From JBFMEX01 sp040752215 (GTDB lineage Bacteria > Pseudomonadota > Alphaproteobacteria > Rhizobiales > Hyphomicrobiaceae): DNA of 64,000 bases. Below are positions 40,211 through 49,843 of the stretch, one piece after another. Each line of letters starts with the position of its first letter. Within the stretch, counting starts at the first letter, position 1. The notes under the pieces are model-generated. The model saw only the letters and a program-made list of their open reading frames with translations, had not been told where the DNA came from and made no database searches. A program made the position numbers and the translations under genes. The DNA lies in NCBI GenBank assembly GCA_040752215.1, contig JBFMEX010000026.1, positions 62,001 to 126,000 of the forward strand, written 5' to 3'.

Positions 40211-41137
40211 TCAGTGTGCGATCCGCGACCACACCCGCTTCTTGGCGAGGTACAGCAGCACCGTGGTGATGAGGAGATAGAGCATCACCTGCCAGCCGAT
40301 CCGCTTGCGCGCGTTCAGTGTCGGGTCGCCGGCCCAGGACAGGAACGCGGCGACATCCCGCGAATTCTGCTCGAGCGACGCCTTGGCGCCCGCGCCTTCC
40401 TCGTAGGCGATCACGTTGTCCTTCGAGAGCGGCGGGATCATCGCGATCTGGTTGCCGGGAAAGGCGGTGTTGAACTGCATGCCCTCGCCGAGCGTGAAAT
40501 TGGCCGGCGGATCGGCATAGCTGGTCAGCAGCGCGTAGAGGTAGTCGGCGCCGCCCTCCTGATAGCCGACCAGCATGTCCTTCGGCATGTCGACGAGCAC
40601 GTGCTTCACCCAGCCCGAATGGTTCTCGACGTTGCGGGCCTTGGTGATCAGCGACAGGTCGGGCGGCAGGGCGCCGTTCTGCGCCGCGCGCGCCTGCTGC
40701 TCGTTGGCGTAAGGGCCGAGGATCGGATCGGAGAGCTTGGCCGCCCTCTTCACGTACTCGAAGCCCGTCACCTTGCCGTCCTTGTCCTTCTTGACCCTGG
40801 CGAGTTCGCCCTCATCGCTGAGGTCGGGGATCTGGTTGGGCCACTTGGCGGCCAGCGCCTTGACCGCCTCCTCAGGGAACTCCGGCCCGCCCGGCTGGAC
40901 AAGGTTGCGCCAGGCGATGCGGCTCAGCCCGTGGCAGTTCGAGCAGCTTTCCTGGTAGACCTTGAAGCCGCGCTGCAGCTGCTGCTTGTCGTACTGGCCG
41001 GAGAAGCCGGCGAACGACCACGACTGGCGCTCGATGTGGGCGCCGCCGCCAGCCGCTGCTGCCGACGAGACCGCGAGCGAGACCGTGAGCACGGCGGCAA
41101 CCGTCGCCGCCAGAGAGGATGTGAGCTTCGTGTTCAT
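40211..41137 (-). CDS. petC: Cytochrome c1 of the bc1 complex
   Basis: A 308-residue protein with a signal peptide (ending VSSAAAA), haem site CSNCHGLSRIAWR near residue 65, the axial Met region GMQFNTAFPGNQIAMIPPL near 220, and a C-terminal membrane anchor (VMLYLLITTVLLYLAKKR). It takes electrons from the Rieske protein and passes them to cytochrome c. It is the third gene of the operon, 12 bp after cytochrome b. Unlike in Bradyrhizobium-type fbcH, b and c1 are separate genes. Confidence 0.96.
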   Translation of the reverse strand: MNTKLTSSLAATVAAVLTVSLAVSSAAAAGGGAHIERQSWSFAGFSGQYDKQQLQRGFKVYQESCSNCHGLSRIAWRNLVQPGGPEFPEEAVKALAAKWPNQIPDLSDEGELARVKKDKDGKVTGFEYVKRAAKLSDPILGPYANEQQARAAQNGALPPDLSLITKARNVENHSGWVKHVLVDMPKDMLVGYQEGGADYLYALLTSYADPPANFTLGEGMQFNTAFPGNQIAMIPPLSKDNVIAYEEGAGAKASLEQNSRDVAAFLSWAGDPTLNARKRIGWQVMLYLLITTVLLYLAKKRVWSRIAH

Positions 41138-41149
41138 GATGTCCCTCGC

Positions 41150-42406
41150 TCAGCGCTTCTCGACGGCCGCCGACGGTCCGAGCACCGATTCGGCGATCGA
41201 TCTCGGTAGCGTCCTCGGCGTCTCGATGATGCCGACGATCGGCATGATGATCAGGAAGTGCGCGAAGTAGTAGGCGGTGAAAATGCGCGCCCACATGATG
41301 TAGTCGCCTTCGGCCGGCTTGGCGCCGAGATAGCCGAGTGCGAGGCAGGCGATCACCAAGAGCAAGAAGAACCAGCGGTAAATCGGCCGGTATTTGGTCG
41401 ACTTGACCCGGCTGGTGTCGAGCCACGGGATGAACACCAGCACCACGATCGAAGCGAACATCGCGATCACGCCGCCGAGCTTGGAGGGGATCGCGCGCAG
41501 GATCGCGTAGAACGGCAGGAAGTACCATTCGGGCACGATGTGCGGCGGGGTCACCAGCGGGTTGGCCTCGATGTAGTTGTCGGCGTGGCCGAGGTAGTCC
41601 GGCAGGAAGAATACGAACCACGCGAACAGCAGCAGGAAGGCGAACATCGCGAACAGGTCCTTCGAGGTCGCAAAGGGGTGCATCGGCACCCAGTCCTCGC
41701 GGGTCTTGATCTCGACGCCGGTCGGATTGTTCTGGCCGACGATGTGCAGCGCCCAGATGTGCAGCACGACGAGGCCGACGATCACGAACGGCAGCAGGTA
41801 GTGCAGGCTGAAGAAGCGGGTGAGCGTGGCGCCGCCGACCGAGTAGCCGCCCCACAGCCATTCCACGATCGCCGTGCCGACGCCGGGAATGATGCCGTCG
41901 AGCGAGGAGAACAGGTTGGTGATGACGGTCACCGCCCAGAAGCTCATCTGCCCCCACGGCAGCGAGTAGCCCATGAACGCGGTCGCCATCATCGCGAGGA
42001 TGATGAACACACCGAGGATCCACAGGATCTCGCGCGGCGCCTTGTAGGAGCCGTAGTAGAGACCGCGGAACATGTGGATGTAGGCGGCGAGGAAGAACAT
42101 CGATGCGCCGACAGCGTGGAGGTTGCGGATCAGCCAGCCGTAGTTGACGTTCCGGCGGATGTGCTCGACGGAATTGAAGGCGTCGGCGGCCGTGCCGTGA
42201 TAGTGCATGGCGAGCACGATGCCAGTGACGAGCTGGACCACCAGGCACAGCACCAGGATGCCGCCGAAGGTCCACAGATAGTTGATGTTGCGCGGCGTCG
42301 GGAACTCGATCAGCTGATCGCTCATCAGGCGCATGACCGGAAGACGCTCGTCCCACCATTTGGCGAGGCGCGACTTCGGCGCGTAGGTCGACTCGTGGCT
42401 ACCCAT
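41150..42406 (-). CDS. petB: Cytochrome b of the bc1 complex
   Basis: A 418-residue, eight-helix cytochrome b carrying two b haems and both quinone sites. Motifs include NYLWTFGGILVLCLVVQLVTG, LHAVGASMFFLAAYIHMFRG, WGGYSVGGATLTRFFSLHYL and the Qo-site PEWYFLPFYAILRA. Normal length for the alphaproteobacterial type. It lies 14 bp after the Rieske gene. Confidence 0.97.
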   Translation of the reverse strand: MGSHESTYAPKSRLAKWWDERLPVMRLMSDQLIEFPTPRNINYLWTFGGILVLCLVVQLVTGIVLAMHYHGTAADAFNSVEHIRRNVNYGWLIRNLHAVGASMFFLAAYIHMFRGLYYGSYKAPREILWILGVFIILAMMATAFMGYSLPWGQMSFWAVTVITNLFSSLDGIIPGVGTAIVEWLWGGYSVGGATLTRFFSLHYLLPFVIVGLVVLHIWALHIVGQNNPTGVEIKTREDWVPMHPFATSKDLFAMFAFLLLFAWFVFFLPDYLGHADNYIEANPLVTPPHIVPEWYFLPFYAILRAIPSKLGGVIAMFASIVVLVFIPWLDTSRVKSTKYRPIYRWFFLLLVIACLALGYLGAKPAEGDYIMWARIFTAYYFAHFLIIMPIVGIIETPRTLPRSIAESVLGPSAAVEKR

Positions 42407-42420
42407 GTTGCGCGTCTCCC

Positions 42421-43005
42421 TCAGCCGATCTTGATCTTGGTGTCGGATACGAACTCGTACGGCGGAACGTCGAGGTTCCGCGGCGCCGGGCCTTTGCGGA
42501 TGCGGCCCGAGGTGTCGTAGTGCGAGCCGTGGCAGGGGCAGAACCAGCCGCCGAAGTCACCCTTGGCGTCGGCCATCGCCTGGCCCTTCGGAATGCAGCC
42601 GAGATGGGTGCAGATGCCGATCAGGACGAGCCAAGCCTCCTTGCCCTTCTTGGTCCGGTTGACGTCGTCCGCCGGTGTCGCCTCCGGCAGCGCGAGGTTG
42701 CGGGCGCTGTCGTCCGGCAGGTCCTTCAGGGCGACCTTCTTGGCTTCCTCGACCTCGGCCTTGGTGCGGTTGCGGATGAAGATCGGCTTGCCGCGCCACA
42801 TCACCGTGATCGCCTGCCCTTCCTTGACCGGGGCGAGGTCGACCTCGACCGAGGCCAGCGCCTGTGCGCCGGCGTCGGGGTTCATCTGGGCGACGAACGG
42901 CCACATCGCGGCGGCCGCGCCGACGGCCGCAAAGGCGTTTCCGGCGATAATGATGAAGTCCCGGCGGTTTGGCTCATCGGCGTGAGATGCCACGTCTGCC
43001 TCCAA
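42421..43005 (-). CDS. petA: Rieske iron-sulfur protein of the bc1 complex
   Basis: A 194-residue protein with a twin-arginine-like N-terminus (NRRDFIIIAGNAFAAVGAAA) acting as signal and anchor, and [2Fe-2S] boxes CTHLGCIP (near 132) and CPCHGSHYD (near 152). First gene of petABC. The complex oxidises quinol and reduces cytochrome c, the usual donor to cd1 nitrite reductase and cNor, so it serves the denitrification genes at 14-33 kb. Confidence 0.96.
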   Translation of the reverse strand: MEADVASHADEPNRRDFIIIAGNAFAAVGAAAAMWPFVAQMNPDAGAQALASVEVDLAPVKEGQAITVMWRGKPIFIRNRTKAEVEEAKKVALKDLPDDSARNLALPEATPADDVNRTKKGKEAWLVLIGICTHLGCIPKGQAMADAKGDFGGWFCPCHGSHYDTSGRIRKGPAPRNLDVPPYEFVSDTKIKIG

Positions 43006-43293
43006 CAGTATTCAAGCGGCGCACGGCCGCGTGGGAGCGGGCAGGGCCCGCCGGCGATCTGCCTCGCAACGGTGCGAAGCGACACAAATACGACGCCCAG
43101 GCAGCTTGTACCCGAGGCCGTCGAGAGCGGATGTGATTGGTCTTCTCCCTGCGCCCCAGAGAGTCACCCTTTGGAACAGTCTTCTTGCATCCTTTACGAA
43201 GCCTCTCAAGGCTGCGAAAGACGGAGGGCGTGGGCAATTTGGCGCAGAATACCGCAGGCGGCGCGCTGGGCGCGAGGCAAGGACGGGCCCCAT

Positions 43294-43749
43294 ATGCGCA
43301 TCGCACTCTACCAACCCGACATACCGCAGAACGCCGGCACCATCTTGCGCACCGCCGCATGCCTCGGCATAGGCGTTGATTTCATTGGGCCGGCGGGCTT
43401 CGACCTCTCCGACCGGGCGCTGCGCCGCGCCGGTCTCGACTATCTGGAGCACGTGGCCATCGTGCGCCACGAGAGCTTCGCGGAGTTTCTAGCGTGGCGT
43501 TCAGCCGCAGGCGCGCCACGCCTTGTTCTGGCGACGACAATGGCCGAGCAGAACTATCGGGATTTTGTATTCGCGGCGAGCGATATCCTGCTGATGGGGC
43601 GCGAGAGCGCCGGTGTACCCGCCAGCGTGCACGAGGCAGCCGATGCGCGCATTCGGGTGCCGATCCGCCCGGGCCTGCGATCGCTCAATGTCGCGATCGC
43701 CGCGGCGATGATCCTCGGCGAGGCGTGCCGTCAGATCGAGCGGCCCTGA
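43294..43749 (+). CDS. trmL: tRNA (cytidine(34)-2'-O)-methyltransferase
   Basis: A 151-residue SPOUT methyltransferase. Motifs are ALYQPDIPQNAGTILRTAAC (start), DILLMGRESAGVPASVHEAA near residue 92 and the knot end IRPGLRSLNVAIAAAMILGEA. It modifies the wobble base of certain leucine tRNAs. The ATG at 43294 is preferred over a longer open frame. It overlaps the 3' end of the convergent response regulator by 19 bp. The 290 bp upstream show no gene. Confidence 0.9.
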   Translation: MRIALYQPDIPQNAGTILRTAACLGIGVDFIGPAGFDLSDRALRRAGLDYLEHVAIVRHESFAEFLAWRSAAGAPRLVLATTMAEQNYRDFVFAASDILLMGRESAGVPASVHEAADARIRVPIRPGLRSLNVAIAAAMILGEACRQIERP

Positions 43750-44435
43750 ACCATGGTGGTCTCGGCCGGCAGGCGGTGCGTGCCGGTGCGTGGCCAATCG
43801 GGCAGCGCGATACGGCTGACCATCATCGCCGCCTGGGTGCGATTGCTGGCGCCGAGCTTTTTCAGGATCGCCGAGATGTGCGCCTTGACGGTCGTCTCGC
43901 CGATGCCGAGGCCGTAGGCGATCTGCTTGTTGAGCAGCCCCTCGCCGAGCAGGCGCAACACCCGGAACTGTTGGCGCGAGAGCGAGCCGACAAGCACCGA
44001 CACGTCGATGGCGGTGTCGGGCTGGGTGCGCGCCGCGGCGCCCTTCGCGAACGACGTGCCGCCCGCGAGCACGACGCTGATGGCGCACATGAAATCGTCG
44101 GCGGTCGAGGATTTGGTGATGAAGCCGCGCGCGCCGATCTCCCGAGCTCGTCGCATGCATTCAGGTGTCGCCATCGCGGTCACCACAAGCACCGGCAGCT
44201 CGGGATGCACGTCGAGCAGCCGCTGTAGCCAGATCATCGGCTCGGGCGCCCCCGGAGCGCAGGGGTCGAGCAGCACCAGATCGGTCGTCTTGCCGTTGCT
44301 GATCAGCTCGAGCAGCGGCTCGGGGCCATGCACCTCCTCGATCTCGATGGCGCCGAGCGTCTCGCCCAGAAGCTGTCTCAGCGCGCTGCGGAATAGCGGC
44401 TGCCTGTCGGCGAGGACGACACGGCGGATCGGCAT
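43731..44435 (-). CDS. NarL/FixJ-type response regulator (LuxR HTH)
   Basis: A 234-residue protein with a receiver domain (RRVVLADRQPLFRSALRQLL; phospho-acceptor Asp in LVLLDPCAPG, near residue 60; Lys in GFITKSST) and a C-terminal LuxR helix-turn-helix (LSRQQFRVLRLLGEGLLNKQ; GETTVKAHISAILKKL). The start MPIRRVVLAD has GGGAG upstream. No sensor kinase is near, so it is an orphan here. The regulon is unknown. Confidence 0.85.
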   Translation of the reverse strand: MPIRRVVLADRQPLFRSALRQLLGETLGAIEIEEVHGPEPLLELISNGKTTDLVLLDPCAPGAPEPMIWLQRLLDVHPELPVLVVTAMATPECMRRAREIGARGFITKSSTADDFMCAISVVLAGGTSFAKGAAARTQPDTAIDVSVLVGSLSRQQFRVLRLLGEGLLNKQIAYGLGIGETTVKAHISAILKKLGASNRTQAAMMVSRIALPDWPRTGTHRLPAETTMVQGRSI

Positions 44436-44675
44436 GGCGGGCTCCCGGGATCGGGCCCCTTGGGCAATGGATCGGTCCCCAGCCGGCGCGAGGCCGAGGC
44501 CTGTCATCGCAAGGAGCGCGGGGTTGTTCGAAGCGCGTGTGACGGCTTGATAGCAAACCGGTTGCTGCATTGCAATACCAAAATGGTGCATCGCACAAGA
44601 AAGCACTCAATGGGTTGACGTGGCGTCCTAAATCGTGCTGGTGGGGATTCGCTAGAGGGGCTTGGGAGCGCGTAC

Positions 44676-45107
44676 ATGAGAGGCGGCAGGATCGCACACG
44701 CGAGAGTGACAGCGAGCGACTTGGCTCGCGTCGGGTTCCTGGTCGGCATGGTCTGCGCAGTGTCTCTTCCGGCGTCGGCCGAGGAGGCCATCCCGAGTCT
44801 CATCGGCACCTGGAGCGGCGACAATCACACCATCTCCGACAAGAAGGGATATCGGACCTGGCGTAAGACGATCCACATCACCGAGCAGCAGGATCGCCGT
44901 TTTCGCGGGCACTTCATCTATGCCGAAGGCCGCAAGGATTTTTTCGGCATTATTTTTCCGGACAACGTGACGTTCGCGTGGGTGGCCAGCGACAGCAAGG
45001 GCACCAACCAGGGCCGCATCCTCGGACCCGACCGCATCAGCGCCTGCTACATCGAGCCGTGGGAGGAGGCGACCGCCGGCTGCGCGGACATGTCGCGCCA
45101 GAGATGA
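44676..45107 (+). CDS. Exported protein of unknown function
   Basis: A 143-residue protein with a long signal peptide (VGFLVGMVCAVSLPASA, cleavage near residue 35). The mature part is mostly beta strand (SLIGTWSGDNHTI; RRFRGHFIYAEGRKDFFGII) and resembles small lipocalin-like or avidin-like barrels in its GTW...G and FRGHF pattern. Two cysteines near the end (ACYIEPWEEATAGCAD) could pair. I know no function. It is convergent with the ABC exporter gene. Confidence 0.65.
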   Translation: MRGGRIAHARVTASDLARVGFLVGMVCAVSLPASAEEAIPSLIGTWSGDNHTISDKKGYRTWRKTIHITEQQDRRFRGHFIYAEGRKDFFGIIFPDNVTFAWVASDSKGTNQGRILGPDRISACYIEPWEEATAGCADMSRQR

Positions 45108-45134
45108 CCGGCGGCGCCCGACGATGTCGCCCGA

Positions 45135-46976
45135 TCACTCCGCCGCCTCGCGGGCGAGGAAGCCGCCCGACTGGCGCCGCCACAGATCGGCATAGAGCCC
45201 GCCGCGGCCGAGCAACTCGCGGTGGCTGCCCTGCTCGACGATGCGCCCGGCATCCATGACAACCAGGCGGTCCATGGCGGCAATCGTCGACAGCCGGTGG
45301 GCGATGGCGATCACCGTCTTGCCGGCCATCAGCTCGGATAGGCTCTCCTGGATCGCGGCCTCGACCTCGGAATCGAGCGCGCTCGTCGCCTCGTCGAGGA
45401 TCAGGATCGGCGCGTTCTTCAGCAGCACGCGCGCAATCGCGATCCGCTGGCGCTGGCCGCCGGACAGTTTGACGCCCCGCTCGCCGACGTGCGCGTCGTA
45501 GCCCTTGCGCCCGCGCCCATCTTCCAGGCTGGCGATGAAGCCGTCGGCGTGGGCACGCCCCGCCGCCTCCCGTGCCGCCGCCACGCCGGCCTCCGGCCGC
45601 CCGTAGAGGATGTTGTCCAGGACCGAGCGGTGCAGCAGAGAGGTATCCTGCGTCACCATGCCGATGCTGGCCCTGAGGCTCGACTGGGTCACGCGGGCGA
45701 TATCCTGCCCGTCGATCAGGATGCGTCCGCCCTCGAGATCGTAGAAGCGCAGCAGCACGTTGACGAGCGTCGACTTGCCCGCGCCCGAGCGCCCGACGAG
45801 CCCGACCTTCTCGCCCGGCGCGACGACGAGCGAGAGATCGTCGATCACGCCGCCCTGCTTGCCGTAGTGGAAGCGGATGCGCTCGAACGCAATCTCGCCC
45901 CGCTCGACGACGAGTGGCCGGGCATCCGGCGCATCGACCACCTCGTGCGGACGCGAGATCGTCTCCATGCCCTCGTGTACGACGCCGATGTTCTCGAAGA
46001 TCCCGGCGACTGTCCACATGATCCAACCCGACATGTTGACGATGCGGATGGTGAGGCCGGTGACGAGCGCGATCGCGCCGAGCGTCACGAGACCGCGGCT
46101 CCACAGCCAAATGGCGAGCGCGCTGGTGGCCACGATCAGCACCCCATTGATGAGGTAGAGCACCGTCTCCATGACGGTCGTAAGACGCAGCTGGCGATTG
46201 AGCCGCACGAGCTGCTCCTCCATCGCCGCCCGGGCGTAGGCGTCCTCGCGCTCGGAATGAGCGAACAGCCGCACGGTCTGGATGTTGGTGTAGCTGTCGA
46301 CGATGCGCCCGGTCAGCATCGAGCGCGCGTCGCTGGTCTCGATCGAGCGCGCCTTGAGGCGCGGCACGAACCAGGCGAGCGCGAAGCCGTAGGCAACGAA
46401 CCACACGAGGAGCGGGCCGACGAGGCGAAGGTCCGCGGCGGCAAACAGCGCGAACGCGCTCAGCCAGTAGACGGCGACGAACCACACCGCGTCGATCGAC
46501 TGGATCACGCTCTCGCGGAGTGCCGGTGCGGTCTGCATCACGCGCGAGGCGATGCGGCCGGCGAAATCATTCTGGAAGAAGGCGATTGACTGGCGCAGCA
46601 CGTAGCCGTGGGTCTGCCAGCGGATCAGCATCGTCACGTTGCCGCCGATCATCTGCTGCTTGATGAGATCGTGGGCCGCGGAGACGATGGGCCTCGCGAC
46701 CATGGCGACGACGGCCATGAAGGTGAGGGTCTGCCAGTGGTCGGCGAGAAACGTCTCGGGAGACTTGGCCTCGCGCATCATGTCGACCAGGCTGCCGACG
46801 AAGGCGAACAGCGCCGCCTCGATCACGCCGCCGAGGAAGCCGGCGACGAGCAGCGCGGCGAACCCGGGCCATGCCTGGCGGATGAAATGCCAATAGAACG
46901 CGAGCAGGCGATCAGGCGGGCGGACGTCGACGCCCCCGGCGAACGGGTCGATGCGGCTTTCGAACCAGCGGAACAT
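45135..46976 (-). CDS. MsbA-like ABC exporter (fused membrane and ATPase domains)
   Basis: A 613-residue half-transporter. Six membrane helices occupy about residues 25-310, and the ATPase domain has Walker A GLVGRSGAGKSTLVN (near 390), signature LSGGQRQRIAIARVL (near 500) and Walker B ILILDEATSALD (near 518). It should homodimerise in the inner membrane and export a lipid or drug-like substrate. A FQNDFAGRI coupling region matches MsbA/multidrug types. The substrate cannot be told. The start is the only ATG near a normal N-terminus. Confidence 0.88.
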   Translation of the reverse strand: MFRWFESRIDPFAGGVDVRPPDRLLAFYWHFIRQAWPGFAALLVAGFLGGVIEAALFAFVGSLVDMMREAKSPETFLADHWQTLTFMAVVAMVARPIVSAAHDLIKQQMIGGNVTMLIRWQTHGYVLRQSIAFFQNDFAGRIASRVMQTAPALRESVIQSIDAVWFVAVYWLSAFALFAAADLRLVGPLLVWFVAYGFALAWFVPRLKARSIETSDARSMLTGRIVDSYTNIQTVRLFAHSEREDAYARAAMEEQLVRLNRQLRLTTVMETVLYLINGVLIVATSALAIWLWSRGLVTLGAIALVTGLTIRIVNMSGWIMWTVAGIFENIGVVHEGMETISRPHEVVDAPDARPLVVERGEIAFERIRFHYGKQGGVIDDLSLVVAPGEKVGLVGRSGAGKSTLVNVLLRFYDLEGGRILIDGQDIARVTQSSLRASIGMVTQDTSLLHRSVLDNILYGRPEAGVAAAREAAGRAHADGFIASLEDGRGRKGYDAHVGERGVKLSGGQRQRIAIARVLLKNAPILILDEATSALDSEVEAAIQESLSELMAGKTVIAIAHRLSTIAAMDRLVVMDAGRIVEQGSHRELLGRGGLYADLWRRQSGGFLAREAAE

Positions 46977-47118
46977 GTGATCCCGTGCCTGGGGCCGATG
47001 CGGGGCGCGCCGAGGGCCCGGTTGCGCCAGCCATCCCGCGGACCTTGATCGGACCGCCTCCGAGGCGCTAACGCTCCATCACGGCCAATGGATGACATTC
47101 TGGGGAGGAGCGCAAGAC

Positions 47119-48030
47119 GTGGACATGCCGAACAGCGATCGTCTTCAGGCCATGCAGCAGGAGGCCCGCCAGTGGTTCGAGGCATTGCGCGAGCGCATTT
47201 GCGCGGCCTTCGAGGCAGTCGAGGACGATCTGCCGCGGGGTGCCGAGCATTCGTTCCGCCCGGTGGGCCGGTTCCAGCGCACCCCCTGGACGCGCACCGA
47301 TTGGACCGGCGCCGACGGTGGCGGCGGCACGATGAGCATGATGAAGGGTCGCGTGTTCGAGAAGGTCGGCGTGCATACCTCGACCGTCTACGGCGAGCTC
47401 GCGCCCGAATTTCGCGGCCAGATCCCCGGCGCGAGCGAGGATCCGCGGTTCTGGGCCTCGGGCATCTCGCTCATCGCCCACATGCACAATCCCCATGTGC
47501 CGGCGGTGCACATGAACACCCGCATGGTGGTGACCAGCAAATGGTGGCTCGGCGGCGGCGCCGACCTGACGCCCGTTCTCGACCGCCGGCGGACTCAGGA
47601 GGACCCCGACACGGTCACCTTCCACGCCGCCATGCGCGCGGTCTGCGAGAAGCACAGGGTCGCCAATTATGATCGATACAAGAAGTGGTGCGACGAGTAC
47701 TTCTATCTCCCGCACCGCAAGGAGATGCGCGGCATCGGCGGCATCTTCTTCGACTACCTGACGCCGGCGCCGGATGAGGGCGGCTTCGACGCCGCGCTCG
47801 CCTTCACCAAGGACGTTGGCCTCGCCTTCCTCGACGTCTACCCGCGACTCGTGCGCGCCAACTTCGCCAAGGATTGGACGGAGGCCGACCGCGAGGAGCA
47901 GCTGGTGCGGCGCGGACGCTACGTCGAGTTCAACCTGCTCTACGACCGCGGCACGGTGTTCGGCCTCAAGACCGGCGGCAACGTCGATTCGATCCTCTCC
48001 AGCATGCCGCCGATCGTGAAGTGGCCGTGA
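47119..48030 (+). CDS. hemF: Oxygen-dependent coproporphyrinogen III oxidase
   Basis: A 303-residue HemF. Signatures are FQRTPWTRTDWTGADGGGG near residue 54, HMNTRMVV near 132, WWLGGGADLTPV near 144 and a C-terminal FNLLYDRGTVFGLKTGG. It decarboxylates coproporphyrinogen III to protoporphyrinogen IX using O2, for haem b and c. A GTG at 47119 follows GGAGGAG at the right distance; ATGs at 47092 and 47125 are alternatives. It is divergent from the ABC exporter. An anaerobic HemN is not in the window. Confidence 0.94.
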   Translation: MDMPNSDRLQAMQQEARQWFEALRERICAAFEAVEDDLPRGAEHSFRPVGRFQRTPWTRTDWTGADGGGGTMSMMKGRVFEKVGVHTSTVYGELAPEFRGQIPGASEDPRFWASGISLIAHMHNPHVPAVHMNTRMVVTSKWWLGGGADLTPVLDRRRTQEDPDTVTFHAAMRAVCEKHRVANYDRYKKWCDEYFYLPHRKEMRGIGGIFFDYLTPAPDEGGFDAALAFTKDVGLAFLDVYPRLVRANFAKDWTEADREEQLVRRGRYVEFNLLYDRGTVFGLKTGGNVDSILSSMPPIVKWP

Positions 48031-48066
48031 GGGAGCGCGTGCGGTGCAAAGGGACCGCGCAGTCCG

Positions 48067-49074
48067 CTACGCCGCCGCACGCGCCTCGCGGAAGCTGACC
48101 AGCCGCTGGCGCTGTTCATCCCACAACTTCAGCTTCACGCAAGCGAGGCTGTCGCGCAGCGTGATCCGGTGGATGCCGGCGAGGTTGGGATGGTCGCGCA
48201 GTACCTGCGGCAGCCGATAGAACGGAATCCGGCTGTAGAGGTGGTGGACATGATGGATGCCGATGTTGGCGGTCAGCCACGCCAACGGCTGCGGCAGGTC
48301 GTAATGCGAGCTGCCATAAAGCGCAGCCTCGTGCTGGCTCCACCCTTCCGCCTCGGCCCACACCGTTTCCTCGAACTGGTGCTGGACGTAGAACAGCCAC
48401 ACACCGATCGAGGAGGCGAGCGCCGCCACCGGCAGCTGCACCTTGAGGAACGACTCGATCCCGACCAGCCAGATCACGCCCGCCGAGACCACGACGATGC
48501 CGAGATTGGTGCCCATGGCGCTGATCCATGGGCGCCATCCGGCCAGCATGTAGCCGAACGGCAGGCGGTGCTTCAGCATGAAGACATAGGATGGGCCGAT
48601 GCCGAACATCACCAGCGGCTCCCGGTACAGCCGGTAGACGAAACGGCCCCAGCGAGCCCGCGCGAGATACTCGCGGACCGTAAGCGTGTCGATATCGCCG
48701 ACGCCGCGCTGATCGAGATTGCCGGAGGTGGCATGGTGGATGGCGTGGCTGCGGCGCCACACGTCGTAGGGCGTCAGCGTGAAGATGCCGAGCACCCGGC
48801 CGACCCAGTCGTTGGTCGCGCGGCGGCGGAAGAATGCGCCGTGTCCGCAGTCGTGCTGGATCAGGAACAGCCGCACGAGGAACACGGCCGTCGGAACGGC
48901 GATTACCAGCGTCAGCCAGTAGCTGATCGCGAGTGCCGCCCAGGCCAGTGCCCACAGCAGCGCGAACGGCACCGCGGTCACCACGATCTCGAGGATGCTG
49001 CGCAAGCGGTCCGGCTCGCGGTAGCGGGCAAGCACCTCCAGCAAGTCGCGGGCGGCGACCTTCGTCGCGAGCAT
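48067..49074 (-). CDS. Membrane fatty acid desaturase
   Basis: A 335-residue integral membrane di-iron enzyme with the three histidine boxes HDCGHG (near residue 76), HAIHHA (near 112) and HHVHH (near 274), and four membrane helices. It resembles delta-12/omega-6-type acyl-lipid desaturases and would introduce a double bond into membrane fatty acids. The ATG at 49074 is chosen; a TTG four codons earlier is possible. The 295 bp upstream hold no recognised gene. Confidence 0.88.
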   Translation of the reverse strand: MLATKVAARDLLEVLARYREPDRLRSILEIVVTAVPFALLWALAWAALAISYWLTLVIAVPTAVFLVRLFLIQHDCGHGAFFRRRATNDWVGRVLGIFTLTPYDVWRRSHAIHHATSGNLDQRGVGDIDTLTVREYLARARWGRFVYRLYREPLVMFGIGPSYVFMLKHRLPFGYMLAGWRPWISAMGTNLGIVVVSAGVIWLVGIESFLKVQLPVAALASSIGVWLFYVQHQFEETVWAEAEGWSQHEAALYGSSHYDLPQPLAWLTANIGIHHVHHLYSRIPFYRLPQVLRDHPNLAGIHRITLRDSLACVKLKLWDEQRQRLVSFREARAAA

Positions 49075-49368
49075 CGTCTGTTCCAAGTCCTATTTCCCTC
49101 CGACGTCCGCGCCAACGCGCATCGGCGCCGGCGGCACGGCGCAACTCCGCCCGGGCCGGGAAAATCGCAGAGCCGGCCAATTTCCGCAAGGGGCGGCGGC
49201 CGGACATGCACCGGCTCGTCCAAGCGGTGGCGGCGGCGGCGCAAATGTGGCCGCGAACGACGGTCCTTGGCGCCTCCAGAGGCGGCTCGACAGAGTGCGG
49301 TGCCGTCCATATAGCGGAGCGTGAGAGGCACGACGAGCGAATCAGGTGCGAGAAGGGCCCGAACGGCA

Positions 49369-49800
49369 ATGACCCGCCTGCGCCAATATGCAGCGCTGCC
49401 CTACGTCGTCGTCGGCGACCGCGTGCTGGTGCTGCTGTTGACCAGCCGCGATACCGGCCGGTGGGTCATACCGAAGGGCTGGCCGAAGAAGAGGCGGACG
49501 CCGGCAGAACTCGCGGCACTGGAGGCGATCGAGGAGGCTGGTGTCGAGGGCGAGGTCTCCGCCGAGCCGGTCGGGAGCTACCGCTACCAGAAACGTCTGC
49601 ATTTCCTGTCGCGGGCACATTGCGAGGTCGACGTGTTCGCGCTACGCGTCGTGGCGCAAAGGATCGCGTGGCGGGAGAAGGGCCAGCGCCGGCAGCGCTG
49701 GCTGGCCACCGACGAGGCGGCCGCCCTGGTGGCCGAGCCCGACCTCGCCGAGCTGATTCGACACTTCGTGCCACCGGGCGGACCCGAGCCTGTGGGCTAG
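49369..49800 (+). CDS. Nudix hydrolase (diphosphoinositol-polyphosphate phosphohydrolase-like)
   Basis: A 143-residue Nudix protein. The Nudix box is IPKGWPKKRRTPAELAALEA followed by IEEAGVEG; the usual Arg of REXXEE is Leu, while the metal-binding EE pair is kept. The KGWP start and spacing resemble diphosphoinositol-polyphosphate/dinucleoside polyphosphate hydrolases. Start MTRLRQYAALP is preferred to a longer frame from 49321. It is followed 43 bp later by a Pit-type phosphate transporter, which may hint at a phosphate link. Confidence 0.82.
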   Translation: MTRLRQYAALPYVVVGDRVLVLLLTSRDTGRWVIPKGWPKKRRTPAELAALEAIEEAGVEGEVSAEPVGSYRYQKRLHFLSRAHCEVDVFALRVVAQRIAWREKGQRRQRWLATDEAAALVAEPDLAELIRHFVPPGGPEPVG

Positions 49801-49843
49801 TGGGCGTGGGCCTCATTCGATCGCGACGCGAGGAAGCTTGCCG

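Noticed and set aside
44615..44633. TTGACG as Nnr box or sigma-70 promoter of the exported protein
   Set aside because: The right half-site is not matched and no -10 lies at the proper distance.
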